Of a stretch of DNA of 64,000 bases, positions 42,071 through 49,752 are shown one piece after another. The position numbers were made by a program, and so were the translations under genes. The stretch is taken from assembly GCA_034432555.1 (NCBI GenBank), contig DAOUBW010000046.1, positions 1-64,000 of the forward strand, given 5' to 3'. Under the pieces are notes generated by a model. That model was not told the origin of the DNA, searched no databases, and saw only the letters and a program-made list of their open reading frames with translations. The first letter of the stretch is position 1. Every line of letters starts with the position of its first letter. This DNA comes from CP2-2F sp034432555. GTDB taxonomy: Bacteria > Chloroflexota > Anaerolineae > Aggregatilineales > UBA2796.

Positions 42071-42382
42071 ATGCCCGACAAACGCGCTGTATTCATCAGC
42101 TATTCTCGCGCCAACACCGATTTCGCCCGCGCCCTGTACGCCAAGCTGCAAGCGCTCGGCTTCACGCTGTGGCGTGACCGCAGCGACATGGAAGGCAGCC
42201 ATGACTGGTGGCGGCAAATCCAAATGGCGATTGAGAACGTAGACACCATGCTGCTCGTCCTCTCGCCCAAAGCGCTTGAGTCCGCTGTCGTGGCGCAGCC
42301 GCACGTAGGTCACATAGTTCACGGTCAGGGCGCGCCGCAGTCATTGCGCTCGGTTGCGTTAATGGACAGGTCATCTTTTTGA
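42071..42382 (+). pseudogene. Truncated TIR-domain gene
   Basis: The first 75 codons encode the N-terminal two thirds of a TIR domain: KRAVFISYSRANTDFARALY, LWRDRSDMEGSHDWWRQI and MLLVLSPKALESAVV. After this, the expected remainder (an EW-containing helix and following strands) is missing and the frame continues into unrelated sequence to a stop at 42382, giving about 103 residues. No further domain follows. TATAAT lies at 42031-42036, so it may still be transcribed. Best read as a decayed or rearranged gene. Intact relatives use TIR for NAD cleavage or signalling. Confidence 0.65.
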
Positions 42383-42510
42383 AGGGGGTGTGCAGTTCTC
42401 CTCAGCGCCTGCGCCACCACTTTTTGCCATACAGCACCTGAGCATGAGACAATCAGATGAGGAGCATCCGAATGCTCTCCTTCTGAATAAAACACCACCA
42501 AAGGATGTGT

Positions 42511-42999
42511 ATGACCACCTCAGGCGAACCGCTCGAAATAACCATCGGGCGCATACTCACGGCGCGCAATCTCACGCTCTCGGTTGCCGAATCTTGCACG
42601 GGCGGGCTGATCATGCACCGCATCACCAACATTGCCGGCAGCTCTGCCTATCTGATGGGCGGCATGGTCGTCTATGGCTATGCGGCAAAGGTGAAGTTTG
42701 CGGGCGTGCAGCAAAACACCCTAGAGCAATACGGCGCGGTGAGCGCAGAAACAGCCGCCGAAATGGCGCGTGGCGTGCGGGCTGCCTATGAAACCGATGT
42801 GGCGCTCTCCGTGACGGGCATTGCCGGCCCCGGTGGCGGAATGCCCAACAAGCCCGTCGGGTTGGTCTACATCGCCCTGGACTCAGCCAGCGGCACTCAG
42901 GTGGAGCGCCATATTTGGCAGAGCGACCGCGCAGGCAACAAGGCGCTCTCGGCGGAAGCAGCCCTTGCCCTGCTGCACCGCCACCTAACCGAAGCGTAG
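42511..42999 (+). CDS. pncC: CinA-family nicotinamide-nucleotide amidohydrolase
   Basis: A 162-residue stand-alone PncC domain, which deamidates nicotinamide mononucleotide in NAD recycling. The signature AESCTGGLI lies near residue 26 with VVYGYAAKVKFAGV near 52 and VTGIAGPGGGMPNKPVGLVYIA near 100. AAAGGA at 42500-42505 supports ATG 42511; an ATG two codons earlier (42505) is also open. Its end overlaps the convergent glycosidase gene by 15 bp. The 128-bp gap before it contains a short hairpin GAGCAT/ATGCTC. Confidence 0.92.
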   Translation: MTTSGEPLEITIGRILTARNLTLSVAESCTGGLIMHRITNIAGSSAYLMGGMVVYGYAAKVKFAGVQQNTLEQYGAVSAETAAEMARGVRAAYETDVALSVTGIAGPGGGMPNKPVGLVYIALDSASGTQVERHIWQSDRAGNKALSAEAALALLHRHLTEA

Positions 43000-44448
43000 C
43001 CCGCGCATGGCGCGCTCGTTGAGGATGGTTGCCAACTGATCGAGCGTCTCCACGGCGATCATGTCTAGCCATGCGGCAGGGTAGCGCGCTGAAAGCTGAG
43101 CGCGCAGCCCATCGGCAAGGTTGGGCAGCGTCAGGATGGTAATGCCTGCTGATTGGCGGTAGGTCAGGTTATCCAGAAAATCGGGTGTGGGCAAAAGCTG
43201 CGGACGAAAGCGCTCGTAGTATGCCTTACCTGCTAGGAAGAACCATTCGGCATTGAAGCCTGAAGCGATCAGCAAGCAGTGAAAATCGGGCGTGCCGTGA
43301 ATGGGACCGGGTCCGATCCAGCCACGCGGAATGCCCGCCATGCCGTCACCGTCCAGCGCCTCCAGCGGCGGCACGTCCTTAAAGGGCGGCGGAGTCTCCA
43401 CCATACGGCGGATGGCGATGGCAGGTCCGAAAGACGTCTCGTAGTAGTCATCCCACTTCCAGAGCGCCACACCAAAGAACCACGGCGGCGCTTGGTAGGC
43501 GCTCCAGTTGAACATGGCAACCGTTGCCTCGCCGTGGCTGAAGCCGTTATAGCCGGGATAGCGGGCATCTAGTTGGTGAAAATCGCCCGCGCCTTGCGGC
43601 ACGGGATAAATGCCGCCCTCTGTGCCGACGACTGGAATCGCGCCGCCGCCGAACCACTCCGTGAACAGGCGCATGAAGGCATCACCCATACCGATCAAGC
43701 CAATGGGATCGCCGTTGGGCGCACTCGGCGGACCGGAGAGGGTCGTTAAGCCGGGCTTTTCCGCCTGTGAGATTGGATCATAAGGATATTCAAAGCGCCA
43801 GCCGCCCTCGTCAGCGCGTTGGCGGTCAGCCGGGCGGGCGCGGTTAGGGCTGCCATCTTCCTGATAGAAATGGTTGTAGATATAGGGGTGCGTGGCACAC
43901 CACAAGCCGTTGGCAGCTACCACCCGAAAGCGCTCGTAGTAGTTATCGCCCAGAAAGGTGAGCATGGCGCGCAGCCAACCGATGGCATCATAATGCTGAC
44001 CGATTGCCTCGCTGAGGGCGGGAAAAGCGGGATAGCAGCCGCGCTCGATTGCCCACTCTGCCCAACGCAGCCAGTTGGTCATCAGCGGTGCAATAATGCC
44101 TGCAACGTTCTTATAATCAGGCAGAATGCCCTCTTGCCACTCAATATCGAGGTTCGGCTCGTTGTAGAACTCGAACCATTTACAGCCCGCCGCCACATAT
44201 GCCTCGTAGTAGCGCAGTTTTTCTTCAGGGTCGCCTGCGCCAAAGCGCGGACGCCATATGCGGACAATCGGCGTGATGTTGCTGGCGCGCAGCACGCTCA
44301 TATCATTGACATACTCATCGCTGATGGCGGTGTATTTTGCCCAGCCCATGCCAGCAGCGCGCAGGGCATCCACATCCATTTTGATAGGCGCGTTTTTATT
44401 GTGCATCCCGCGTGGATTGCGCGACCATTCATACTCATTCAAGCGCAT
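42985..44448 (-). CDS. TIM-barrel glycoside hydrolase-like protein
   Basis: A 487-residue cytoplasmic-looking protein (no signal peptide). It carries the clan A hallmarks: the acid/base Asn-Glu pair in KWFEFYNEPNL near residue 96 and a candidate nucleophile Glu in VVGTEGGIYP near 277, with aromatic-rich surroundings (WFFGVALWKWDDYYET). It therefore resembles GH5/GH39/GH113-like retaining glycosidases, though the exact family is unclear. It faces pncC convergently with a 15-bp overlap. Substrate is unknown. Upstream lies the divergent tRNA-Leu promoter. Confidence 0.75.
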   Translation of the reverse strand: MRLNEYEWSRNPRGMHNKNAPIKMDVDALRAAGMGWAKYTAISDEYVNDMSVLRASNITPIVRIWRPRFGAGDPEEKLRYYEAYVAAGCKWFEFYNEPNLDIEWQEGILPDYKNVAGIIAPLMTNWLRWAEWAIERGCYPAFPALSEAIGQHYDAIGWLRAMLTFLGDNYYERFRVVAANGLWCATHPYIYNHFYQEDGSPNRARPADRQRADEGGWRFEYPYDPISQAEKPGLTTLSGPPSAPNGDPIGLIGMGDAFMRLFTEWFGGGAIPVVGTEGGIYPVPQGAGDFHQLDARYPGYNGFSHGEATVAMFNWSAYQAPPWFFGVALWKWDDYYETSFGPAIAIRRMVETPPPFKDVPPLEALDGDGMAGIPRGWIGPGPIHGTPDFHCLLIASGFNAEWFFLAGKAYYERFRPQLLPTPDFLDNLTYRQSAGITILTLPNLADGLRAQLSARYPAAWLDMIAVETLDQLATILNERAMRGLRFG

Positions 44449-44502
44449 TAAGGCATCTTCACGGCTAACTTAACGATACATATGCGCAACTATACCACAC
44501 CA

Positions 44503-44531
44503 TTGACGGCGCGCCACACTTTGCGTATACT
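44503..44531 (+). promoter_or_regulatory. Promoter of tRNA-Leu
   Basis: -35 TTGACG (44503-44508), 17 bp spacer, -10 TATACT (44526-44531); the tRNA begins 12 bp later. Confidence 0.8.
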
Positions 44532-44543
44532 ATCCTTTACCGC

Positions 44544-44623
44544 GCCGAAGTGGCGGAATTGGCAGACGCGAACGACTCAAACTCGTTTGGGAAACCGTGT
44601 GGGTTCGAGTCCCACCTTCGGCA
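44544..44623 (+). tRNA. tRNA-Leu (anticodon CAA)
   Basis: Acceptor GCCGAAG pairs with CTTCGGC, discriminator A. The anticodon stem AACGA/TCGTT encloses loop CTCAAAC with anticodon CAA (reads UUG). A short variable arm and the T-arm GTGGG-TTCGAGT-CCCAC follow. CCA is not encoded. Own promoter and terminator flank it, so it is a single-gene unit. Confidence 0.96.
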
Positions 44624-44626
44624 TAC

Positions 44627-44656
44627 AGACCCGACAAATGTATATTTGTCGGGTCT
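44627..44656 (+). terminator. Terminator of tRNA-Leu
   Basis: A 13-bp perfect stem AGACCCGACAAAT/ATTTGTCGGGTCT around the loop GTAT, starting 4 bp after the tRNA. Only two T follow, but the stem is very stable. Confidence 0.8.
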
Positions 44657-44765
44657 TGCGCTGCTCCCAACTCGCGCCACATCTTCGGTACACTTGTCCT
44701 GAACAAGGCGCGCTTACCTTGCGCGCCGCCTTCAATATTGCACCCTAATTCACAAATAGAGTCTC

Positions 44766-45917
44766 TCAGGCTTTGGGTTGAGCAATGATGGGCTTACCTG
44801 TAGCGTAAGTGTGAACCAACTCCGCAATGCGCCAGACCGCGTGCGGCTCGGCAATCGCCTTCACGCCTTCCGAAAGCACTTTCAGACGAGCGGCATCATC
44901 TGCCAAAATCTCGGCGACGGCTGCCGCTACCCTGCGTGCGCCGGGCGCAAAGACGCCGGCGTTGCGGCTGACCACATACTTCACGTTGGGCGATTCCTGA
45001 AAGCGAATTGCGCCGCTGATGACCATTGGCAAGCCAACGGTCGCCGCTTCGGTCAGGGTGGCTGGACCCGCCTTCGTGATGAGCAAGTCCGCAGCGCGCA
45101 TCATCACCTCAAGGTTGTTCACAAAGCCGTAGATGTGCGTTGGACGCCGCCATTGGCGCGCTTCCAGTGATTTTTTCAAAGCGGCGTTCCGCCCGGCGAT
45201 GATCACCAGTTCAGCCTCCAGCGCTAAACAATCAATAGCGCGTGCTGTCTTTTGAAGCGTTCCCATCCCATCGCCACCGCCAACCATCAGCACAATGCGC
45301 GCCGTTGGCGACCAGCCAAGCGCTTCTCGCGCTGCTGCCTTGCTCAGATTCAGGTCAGTATATTTGGGATGGACGGGCGCACCAGTCATGACCATTTTTT
45401 CAGGTGGCAAACCGAGCCGCACACCACGCTGATAGGCTGCCTCAGTTGGGATAGTGGTCAGGTCTACACGCGGGTCGTACCACATGATGTTTGGCAGCGC
45501 ATAGTCGGTGATGACGGTCATGAACGGCTTTTGAATGCCCAACTTCCGCAGGGCGTGAATGGCAGGACGCACGAAGACTGAATGCGCGCATAGGTAGAGA
45601 TCAGCCGGGTAGCGCTCCAAGAACAGCTTCATGCGCGGAAACATCTGGCGGCACAAGGCGTTGCTCAGGGCAGGTGAGCGCCACAGACGATCGTTCACCC
45701 AATATTGGGCAGCGTAGGTGCCGGGGCTCCAATTCACCCACTTCACATAGGTATCCGGCAGGGTGCTGAAGGGAAAAGGTGTGTAATCGCGCCACATATC
45801 CACCAATTGGGCGGTAAATTCGCTGGGGTAGCGCATGTTGAGGGCAGTTTCGATAGCGCGGCAAGCGGCGCGGTGACCGCCGCCAGTATCGGACATCAGA
45901 TAAACAATGTGCGGCAT
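44766..45917 (-). CDS. Diacylglycerol glycosyltransferase (MGDG synthase/UgtP type)
   Basis: A 383-residue GT28-like enzyme. The N-terminal SDTGGGHRAACRAIE near residue 9 is the membrane-lipid glycosyltransferase signature; MTVITDYALPNIMWYDPRVD near 138 and the donor site VMVGGGDGMGTL near 219 and TKAGPATLTEAATVGLPMVI near 288 follow. Such enzymes transfer galactose or glucose from UDP-sugar to diacylglycerol on the inner membrane face. It starts 20 bp after the M28 peptidase stop on the same strand. The sugar donor cannot be decided. Confidence 0.9.
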   Translation of the reverse strand: MPHIVYLMSDTGGGHRAACRAIETALNMRYPSEFTAQLVDMWRDYTPFPFSTLPDTYVKWVNWSPGTYAAQYWVNDRLWRSPALSNALCRQMFPRMKLFLERYPADLYLCAHSVFVRPAIHALRKLGIQKPFMTVITDYALPNIMWYDPRVDLTTIPTEAAYQRGVRLGLPPEKMVMTGAPVHPKYTDLNLSKAAAREALGWSPTARIVLMVGGGDGMGTLQKTARAIDCLALEAELVIIAGRNAALKKSLEARQWRRPTHIYGFVNNLEVMMRAADLLITKAGPATLTEAATVGLPMVISGAIRFQESPNVKYVVSRNAGVFAPGARRVAAAVAEILADDAARLKVLSEGVKAIAEPHAVWRIAELVHTYATGKPIIAQPKA

Positions 45918-45937
45918 AGTGCGTGTGTGTGATCGTC

Positions 45938-47146
45938 CTATTCTGTATATGGTTGATCGGCGTGCGCGCTGCGATCAATCTCTTGCAACAGCGTATAGCC
46001 GAAGTGTGCGGCGCGGCTGAGCGTCCCGCTCTGAATATTCTCCAGCGTATCCGATGTGCGGTGCCAGTTGGGCAGCCAACCCTCTTGATTATAGCCGACG
46101 ATGCACAAGCCCTTATAGCCCATGCGCGTTACAACGGCGATTTCTTCCAAGATCAGCATATCGCGCCCTGCCACCTGCGGATGCTGCACCGCTGCACAGC
46201 GGGCAAAATGCAGCAGGTCAGGATCGGGTGTGTATTCGCCAAAGGCAGTAATACCGTGCTTGGTCACATAGCACAGGTTGCCGCTGCCCACCATTTCATA
46301 ATCAATGAAGTAGCTGTTGAAGCGCGGCGGCTGGAAGTGTTCCAAATAGCGCGCCATGCCGATGCAGCCCACTTCTTCGCAGCCGCTGAACAGAAGCGTG
46401 ACTTCGGTATTTGCCAGCGGCGCCAGCGTGAGCGTCTCTGCCAAGCCAAGCAGCACACTGACCGCCGTCGCGTTATCGTTGGCGCCTTCAATATAGGGCT
46501 GGCGCTCGTCGCTAACCTGCATGGCAAGCGCGCCAACGGCAAGGGCGGCGTAGAAGGCGTCCCAAATGCCGTAGCGGATTTTAGGCTTTAGGGCGCGTCG
46601 TAACTGCACCAGCGCATTCATAAGCAACGCACTGATGCCAAGCGTCGTGAAAGGCTTCAGCAATTCGGGCTGTGGCGTGGGCAGGGTGAACCGCTGCTTG
46701 TTGCTATCCAAATGCCCGATCAGATAGACACGGCGTTTGACTTCAGCACGCGGCGGAATGGTTGCAATCACATTTTGGCTATGCCCTAGCCCGATCAGCG
46801 GTTGGAAGAAAGGCGGCTTGGCGGTCATCACGCCATGCAGATTTACCGCGCTCAGGGCAGAGAGCGCCGCTGCGATCAGCTTGCCCAAGCGCCCACGCCT
46901 GCCATACAGCGCAGCCAGCGCGGCAAAGGCAAGGAGCGGGATTGCCTGCGCGCCTGAGCTGGTGTTGCTGCGGAAAGGCTGCACCGTAATTTGCTCCACG
47001 CCGACGGCACGCAGTGCGATCTGCACGTATTCGGCAGCGCGGCGCTCTTGGGCGGAACAGGCAGGGCGTGCGCCAATGCCTTTGCAGAGTGCATTCATGT
47101 GCTGCATCAGGCGGTCGGGCTGAAGGCTGCTCAAGGGATCGCTCAT
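45938..47146 (-). CDS. M28-family zinc aminopeptidase-like protein
   Basis: A 402-residue protein with the M28 metal ligands visible: YLIGHLDSNKQ near residue 143, GANDNATAVSVLL near 225, FSGCEEVGCIGMARYLE near 254, and YEMVGSGN near 284, plus a final His in NWHRTSDTLENI near 368. Hydrophobic stretches at about 68-106 and 170-215 suggest membrane association rather than full secretion. AAGGAAG precedes its ATG and TATAAT (47189-47184) lies upstream. Substrate unknown. Confidence 0.87.
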   Translation of the reverse strand: MSDPLSSLQPDRLMQHMNALCKGIGARPACSAQERRAAEYVQIALRAVGVEQITVQPFRSNTSSGAQAIPLLAFAALAALYGRRGRLGKLIAAALSALSAVNLHGVMTAKPPFFQPLIGLGHSQNVIATIPPRAEVKRRVYLIGHLDSNKQRFTLPTPQPELLKPFTTLGISALLMNALVQLRRALKPKIRYGIWDAFYAALAVGALAMQVSDERQPYIEGANDNATAVSVLLGLAETLTLAPLANTEVTLLFSGCEEVGCIGMARYLEHFQPPRFNSYFIDYEMVGSGNLCYVTKHGITAFGEYTPDPDLLHFARCAAVQHPQVAGRDMLILEEIAVVTRMGYKGLCIVGYNQEGWLPNWHRTSDTLENIQSGTLSRAAHFGYTLLQEIDRSAHADQPYTE

Positions 47147-47183
47147 TGTGGCAACTTCCTTGTGGGATGTACTTCACATACCC

Positions 47184-47189
47184 ATTATA
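47184..47189 (-). promoter_or_regulatory. -10 box of the M28 peptidase gene
   Basis: TATAAT on the - strand 37 bp upstream of the ATG, next to the small palindrome GCCGATTCTCGGC (47203-47191). Confidence 0.5.
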
Positions 47190-47280
47190 GCCGAGAATCG
47201 GCGTTTTGTGGGTGGGCTGCGTCTCAGCGTCTTCCCCATCAAGCGCCTCGCCTTTGCCGCGTCCCTACGGTCGCCAGCGG

Positions 47281-48660
47281 TTATTCGGGTGCGCCGCCAT
47301 CCCGTTCGCGCTCACGGAAGCTAAGCCGCAGCGGTGTGCCAATGAAGCCGTAAGCCTCACGGATTTGATTTTCAAGATAGCGCTCATAGCTGAAGTGCAG
47401 CAGATCGCGGCTGTTGATGTACATCAGGAAGGTGGGCGGATCGACGCGCACCTGTGTGCCGTAGTAAATCTTCAGGCGCCGTCCGGTGCTGCTGGGCGGC
47501 GCGTGCTTCAGCACTGCCTCACGCAGCAGCTTGTTAAAGGCGCTAGTCGGGATGCGCGTCAGGCGTTCTTCCTGCACGCGGGCAGCCGTCGGCAACACGC
47601 TATGAATGCGCTGACCGCTCAGTGCGCTGATGAACAAAATCGGCGCGTAGCTGATGAAATCGAAGCGGTGCCGAATAATGCGCGTGAACTCGTTCATGGT
47701 CTGGTCATCCTTTTCGATGGCATCCCACTTGTTCACAACAATCACACAGCTGCGGTGGGCATCTTTCACCATACCGGCGATGTGGGTATCTTGCGCGGTG
47801 ACGCCTTCGATGGCGTCAATCAGCAGCAGGGCAACCTCAGCGCGTTCGAGCGCCTTGAGCGCACGGATGACACTGAATTTTTCGATGCCGGGCGCAATGC
47901 TGCCGCGCCGCCGCAAGCCCGCCGTATCAATGAGCGTGATCGGCAAGCCTTCCCACGTCAGCTTGATGTCTATCGCATCGCGGGTAGTGCCGGCAATCGG
48001 GCTGACAATGGCGCGCTCTTCGCCAAGCAGTCGGTTTAACAGGCTGCTTTTGCCCACATTTGGGCGCCCAACAATGGCGATCTTCAGGCTCTCATCTTCG
48101 GGCGCCTCCAGGTCTTCGGGCGGCGCTTTATGGAAGGCGTCTACGATTGCATCCAGCAAATCGCCTGTGCCTGTGCCGTGCAGCGCGCTAATGGCGAACA
48201 CTTCTTCGCCAAGCCCAAGCGCGTAGAACTCAAAGGCATCGGTGCGGCGTGCTTCATTATCGGCTTTGTTCGCAGCGATGATGATCGGCTTTTGGGTGCG
48301 CCGCAAGATTTCCGCCACCTCTTGATCGGCTGCTGTGATGCCTTGCGTGGCATCCACCAACATCACGATCACGTCGGCATCCTGAATAGCGATCAGTGCC
48401 TGTGCGCGGATTTGCGGCACAAAATCGGCGCTTGCCTCCGAAAGTGGCGCGGCATCCATGTGCGCTTCGTACATCTCAATGCCGCCGGTATCCACAAGGG
48501 TAAAGACGACGCCGCGCCAGTCTGAATCACCGTAAACGCGGTCTCGCGTGGTGCCGGGAATATCGCTGGTCACGGAGCGCTGCTCACCGATCAGGCGGTT
48601 AAACAGGGTAGATTTACCAACATTTGGGCGCCCAACAAGGGCAGCAATCGGTTTCCGCAT
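47281..48660 (-). CDS. der: Ribosome biogenesis GTPase Der (EngA)
   Basis: A 459-residue tandem GTPase. Two G domains are present, each with its own P-loop: VGRPNVGKSTLFNRL near residue 9 and VGRPNVGKSSLLNRL near 193, and NKAD/NKWD motifs for guanine. A KH-like C-terminal domain (RLKIYYGTQVRVDPPTF) binds 50S ribosome precursors. ATG 48660 gives the family-typical start; an in-frame start five codons earlier is less likely. A tRNA-Val with its terminator lies just upstream. Confidence 0.96.
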   Translation of the reverse strand: MRKPIAALVGRPNVGKSTLFNRLIGEQRSVTSDIPGTTRDRVYGDSDWRGVVFTLVDTGGIEMYEAHMDAAPLSEASADFVPQIRAQALIAIQDADVIVMLVDATQGITAADQEVAEILRRTQKPIIIAANKADNEARRTDAFEFYALGLGEEVFAISALHGTGTGDLLDAIVDAFHKAPPEDLEAPEDESLKIAIVGRPNVGKSSLLNRLLGEERAIVSPIAGTTRDAIDIKLTWEGLPITLIDTAGLRRRGSIAPGIEKFSVIRALKALERAEVALLLIDAIEGVTAQDTHIAGMVKDAHRSCVIVVNKWDAIEKDDQTMNEFTRIIRHRFDFISYAPILFISALSGQRIHSVLPTAARVQEERLTRIPTSAFNKLLREAVLKHAPPSSTGRRLKIYYGTQVRVDPPTFLMYINSRDLLHFSYERYLENQIREAYGFIGTPLRLSFRERERDGGAPE

Positions 48661-48701
48661 CACACACATCCTCAAAACTGTGAGGCAGTTTCTCTCAAAC
48701 G

Positions 48702-48725
48702 AAAAATCCCCGTCGCGGCGGGGAT
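48702..48725 (-). terminator. Terminator of tRNA-Val
   Basis: Stem ATCCCCG/CGGGGAT (48725-48719 with 48712-48706), 6-nt loop, then TTTTC, 8 bp after the tRNA. Confidence 0.85.
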
Positions 48726-48732
48726 GACCACA

Positions 48733-48805
48733 TGGGCGCTAAGGGACTCGAACCCCTGACACCTTCGGTGTAAACGAAGTGCTCTGCCAACTGAGCTAAG
48801 CGCCC
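48733..48805 (-). tRNA. tRNA-Val (anticodon TAC)
   Basis: Acceptor GGGCGCT pairs with AGCGCCC, discriminator A. The anticodon stem CTTCG/CGAAG encloses loop TTTACAC, anticodon TAC. T-arm CAGGGGTTCGAGTCCCT has the standard TTCGAGT loop. CCA is not encoded. Confidence 0.97.
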
Positions 48806-48817
48806 AACACGCTCAGT

Positions 48818-48847
48818 ATTGTACACCGTGTGCGGTGTGTTGGTCAA
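48818..48847 (-). promoter_or_regulatory. Promoter of tRNA-Val
   Basis: -35 TTGACC (48847-48842), 18 bp spacer, -10 TACAAT (48823-48818), 12 bp before the tRNA. Confidence 0.7.
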
Positions 48848-48864
48848 GGTGGAGGGCGGGCGCG

Positions 48865-49752
48865 CTATTCTAGGAAGATTTCGCGCAGGCGTGCCAACGT
48901 CTCGGCGCTGACGCCTGCCTTTTGCAGCAGATAGGACTCAAGGCTACCGCATTCCTCACGGATGGCAGCTAACGCCGCCTCTAGGTAGGCAGGGTCGCTC
49001 ACCAACATCGGCTGAAGGTCGTCAAGGGTCAGGCGCACGGCACGCAAGCGGTGTTCTTGCGGCTCGGTTGCCTTGCGGAACTCGGCGTAGAAGAAGTTGC
49101 TCAGCGTGTAGTCGGCAAGGATTAGCGCATCCGAGACGCCCAGCGCGCCCAGCAGCAGCGCCGCCAAGATGCCTGTGCGATCCTTGCCTGCGCTGCAATG
49201 AAAGAGCGCCGGCAGATTTTCCGCTTGGGCAAAGCGCGTGATCGCTGCGCCGAAAATGTGCGCCTTCTGCCGCACGAACATTTGGTAAGTCTGGATCATC
49301 ACCGCGTCCAGCCGATGCCGATCAAACAAGAAAGTGCGTGCCTTCACCGCCGACTCATCCTGCTGAATGACGGGCAGCCGCCAGAGTTCCGCGCCTTCAA
49401 AGGGTGTGTCGGGCGCCACCTCAGACTCATAATCCGTGCGTAGATCGCAGACTAATTTCACGCCCAGTTCGCGCAGTTTAGCAATATCCTTTGGGCTGAG
49501 GTCGCTCAAGGCGCCTGAACGATAGAGCAAACCGCGCCGCACGTAGCGTCCATCCATCGTTGGGTAGCCGCCAAAATCGCGGAAGTTTGGCACACCTTCA
49601 AAAGGGATGGCACGTCCTTCGATCAGCGACGGATCAATGATCAGAGCGTGCGGCGGCGGAAAGGTGCGCTTTTTCTGCCCGCGCAGCGTGTTATAGACCA
49701 GCACGCCGCTCACCACGCCAAAGGCAAGCGTTGCCCGCACAAAGTTCTTCAT
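48865..49752 (-). CDS. Membrane-anchored protein-tyrosine/serine phosphatase
   Basis: A 295-residue phosphatase of the tyrosine-phosphatase 2 family (bacterial LipA-like). The catalytic C-x5-R loop is HCSAGKDRTGIL near residue 191, and RDFGGYPTMDGRYVRRG near 62 is the family lead-in. An N-terminal helix (ATLAFGVVSGVLVY) anchors it to the membrane or is a signal peptide. Its ATG overlaps the TGA of the ATPase gene (TGATG), so the two proteins are coupled. GTG 49755 is an alternative start. Targets could be phosphotyrosine proteins or phosphoinositides. Confidence 0.88.
   Translation of the reverse strand: MKNFVRATLAFGVVSGVLVYNTLRGQKKRTFPPPHALIIDPSLIEGRAIPFEGVPNFRDFGGYPTMDGRYVRRGLLYRSGALSDLSPKDIAKLRELGVKLVCDLRTDYESEVAPDTPFEGAELWRLPVIQQDESAVKARTFLFDRHRLDAVMIQTYQMFVRQKAHIFGAAITRFAQAENLPALFHCSAGKDRTGILAALLLGALGVSDALILADYTLSNFFYAEFRKATEPQEHRLRAVRLTLDDLQPMLVSDPAYLEAALAAIREECGSLESYLLQKAGVSAETLARLREIFLE

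Noticed and set aside
42026..42322. 98-codon frame antisense to the TIR remnant
   Set aside because: It is a shadow of TIR codons in most of its length and has no ribosome site.
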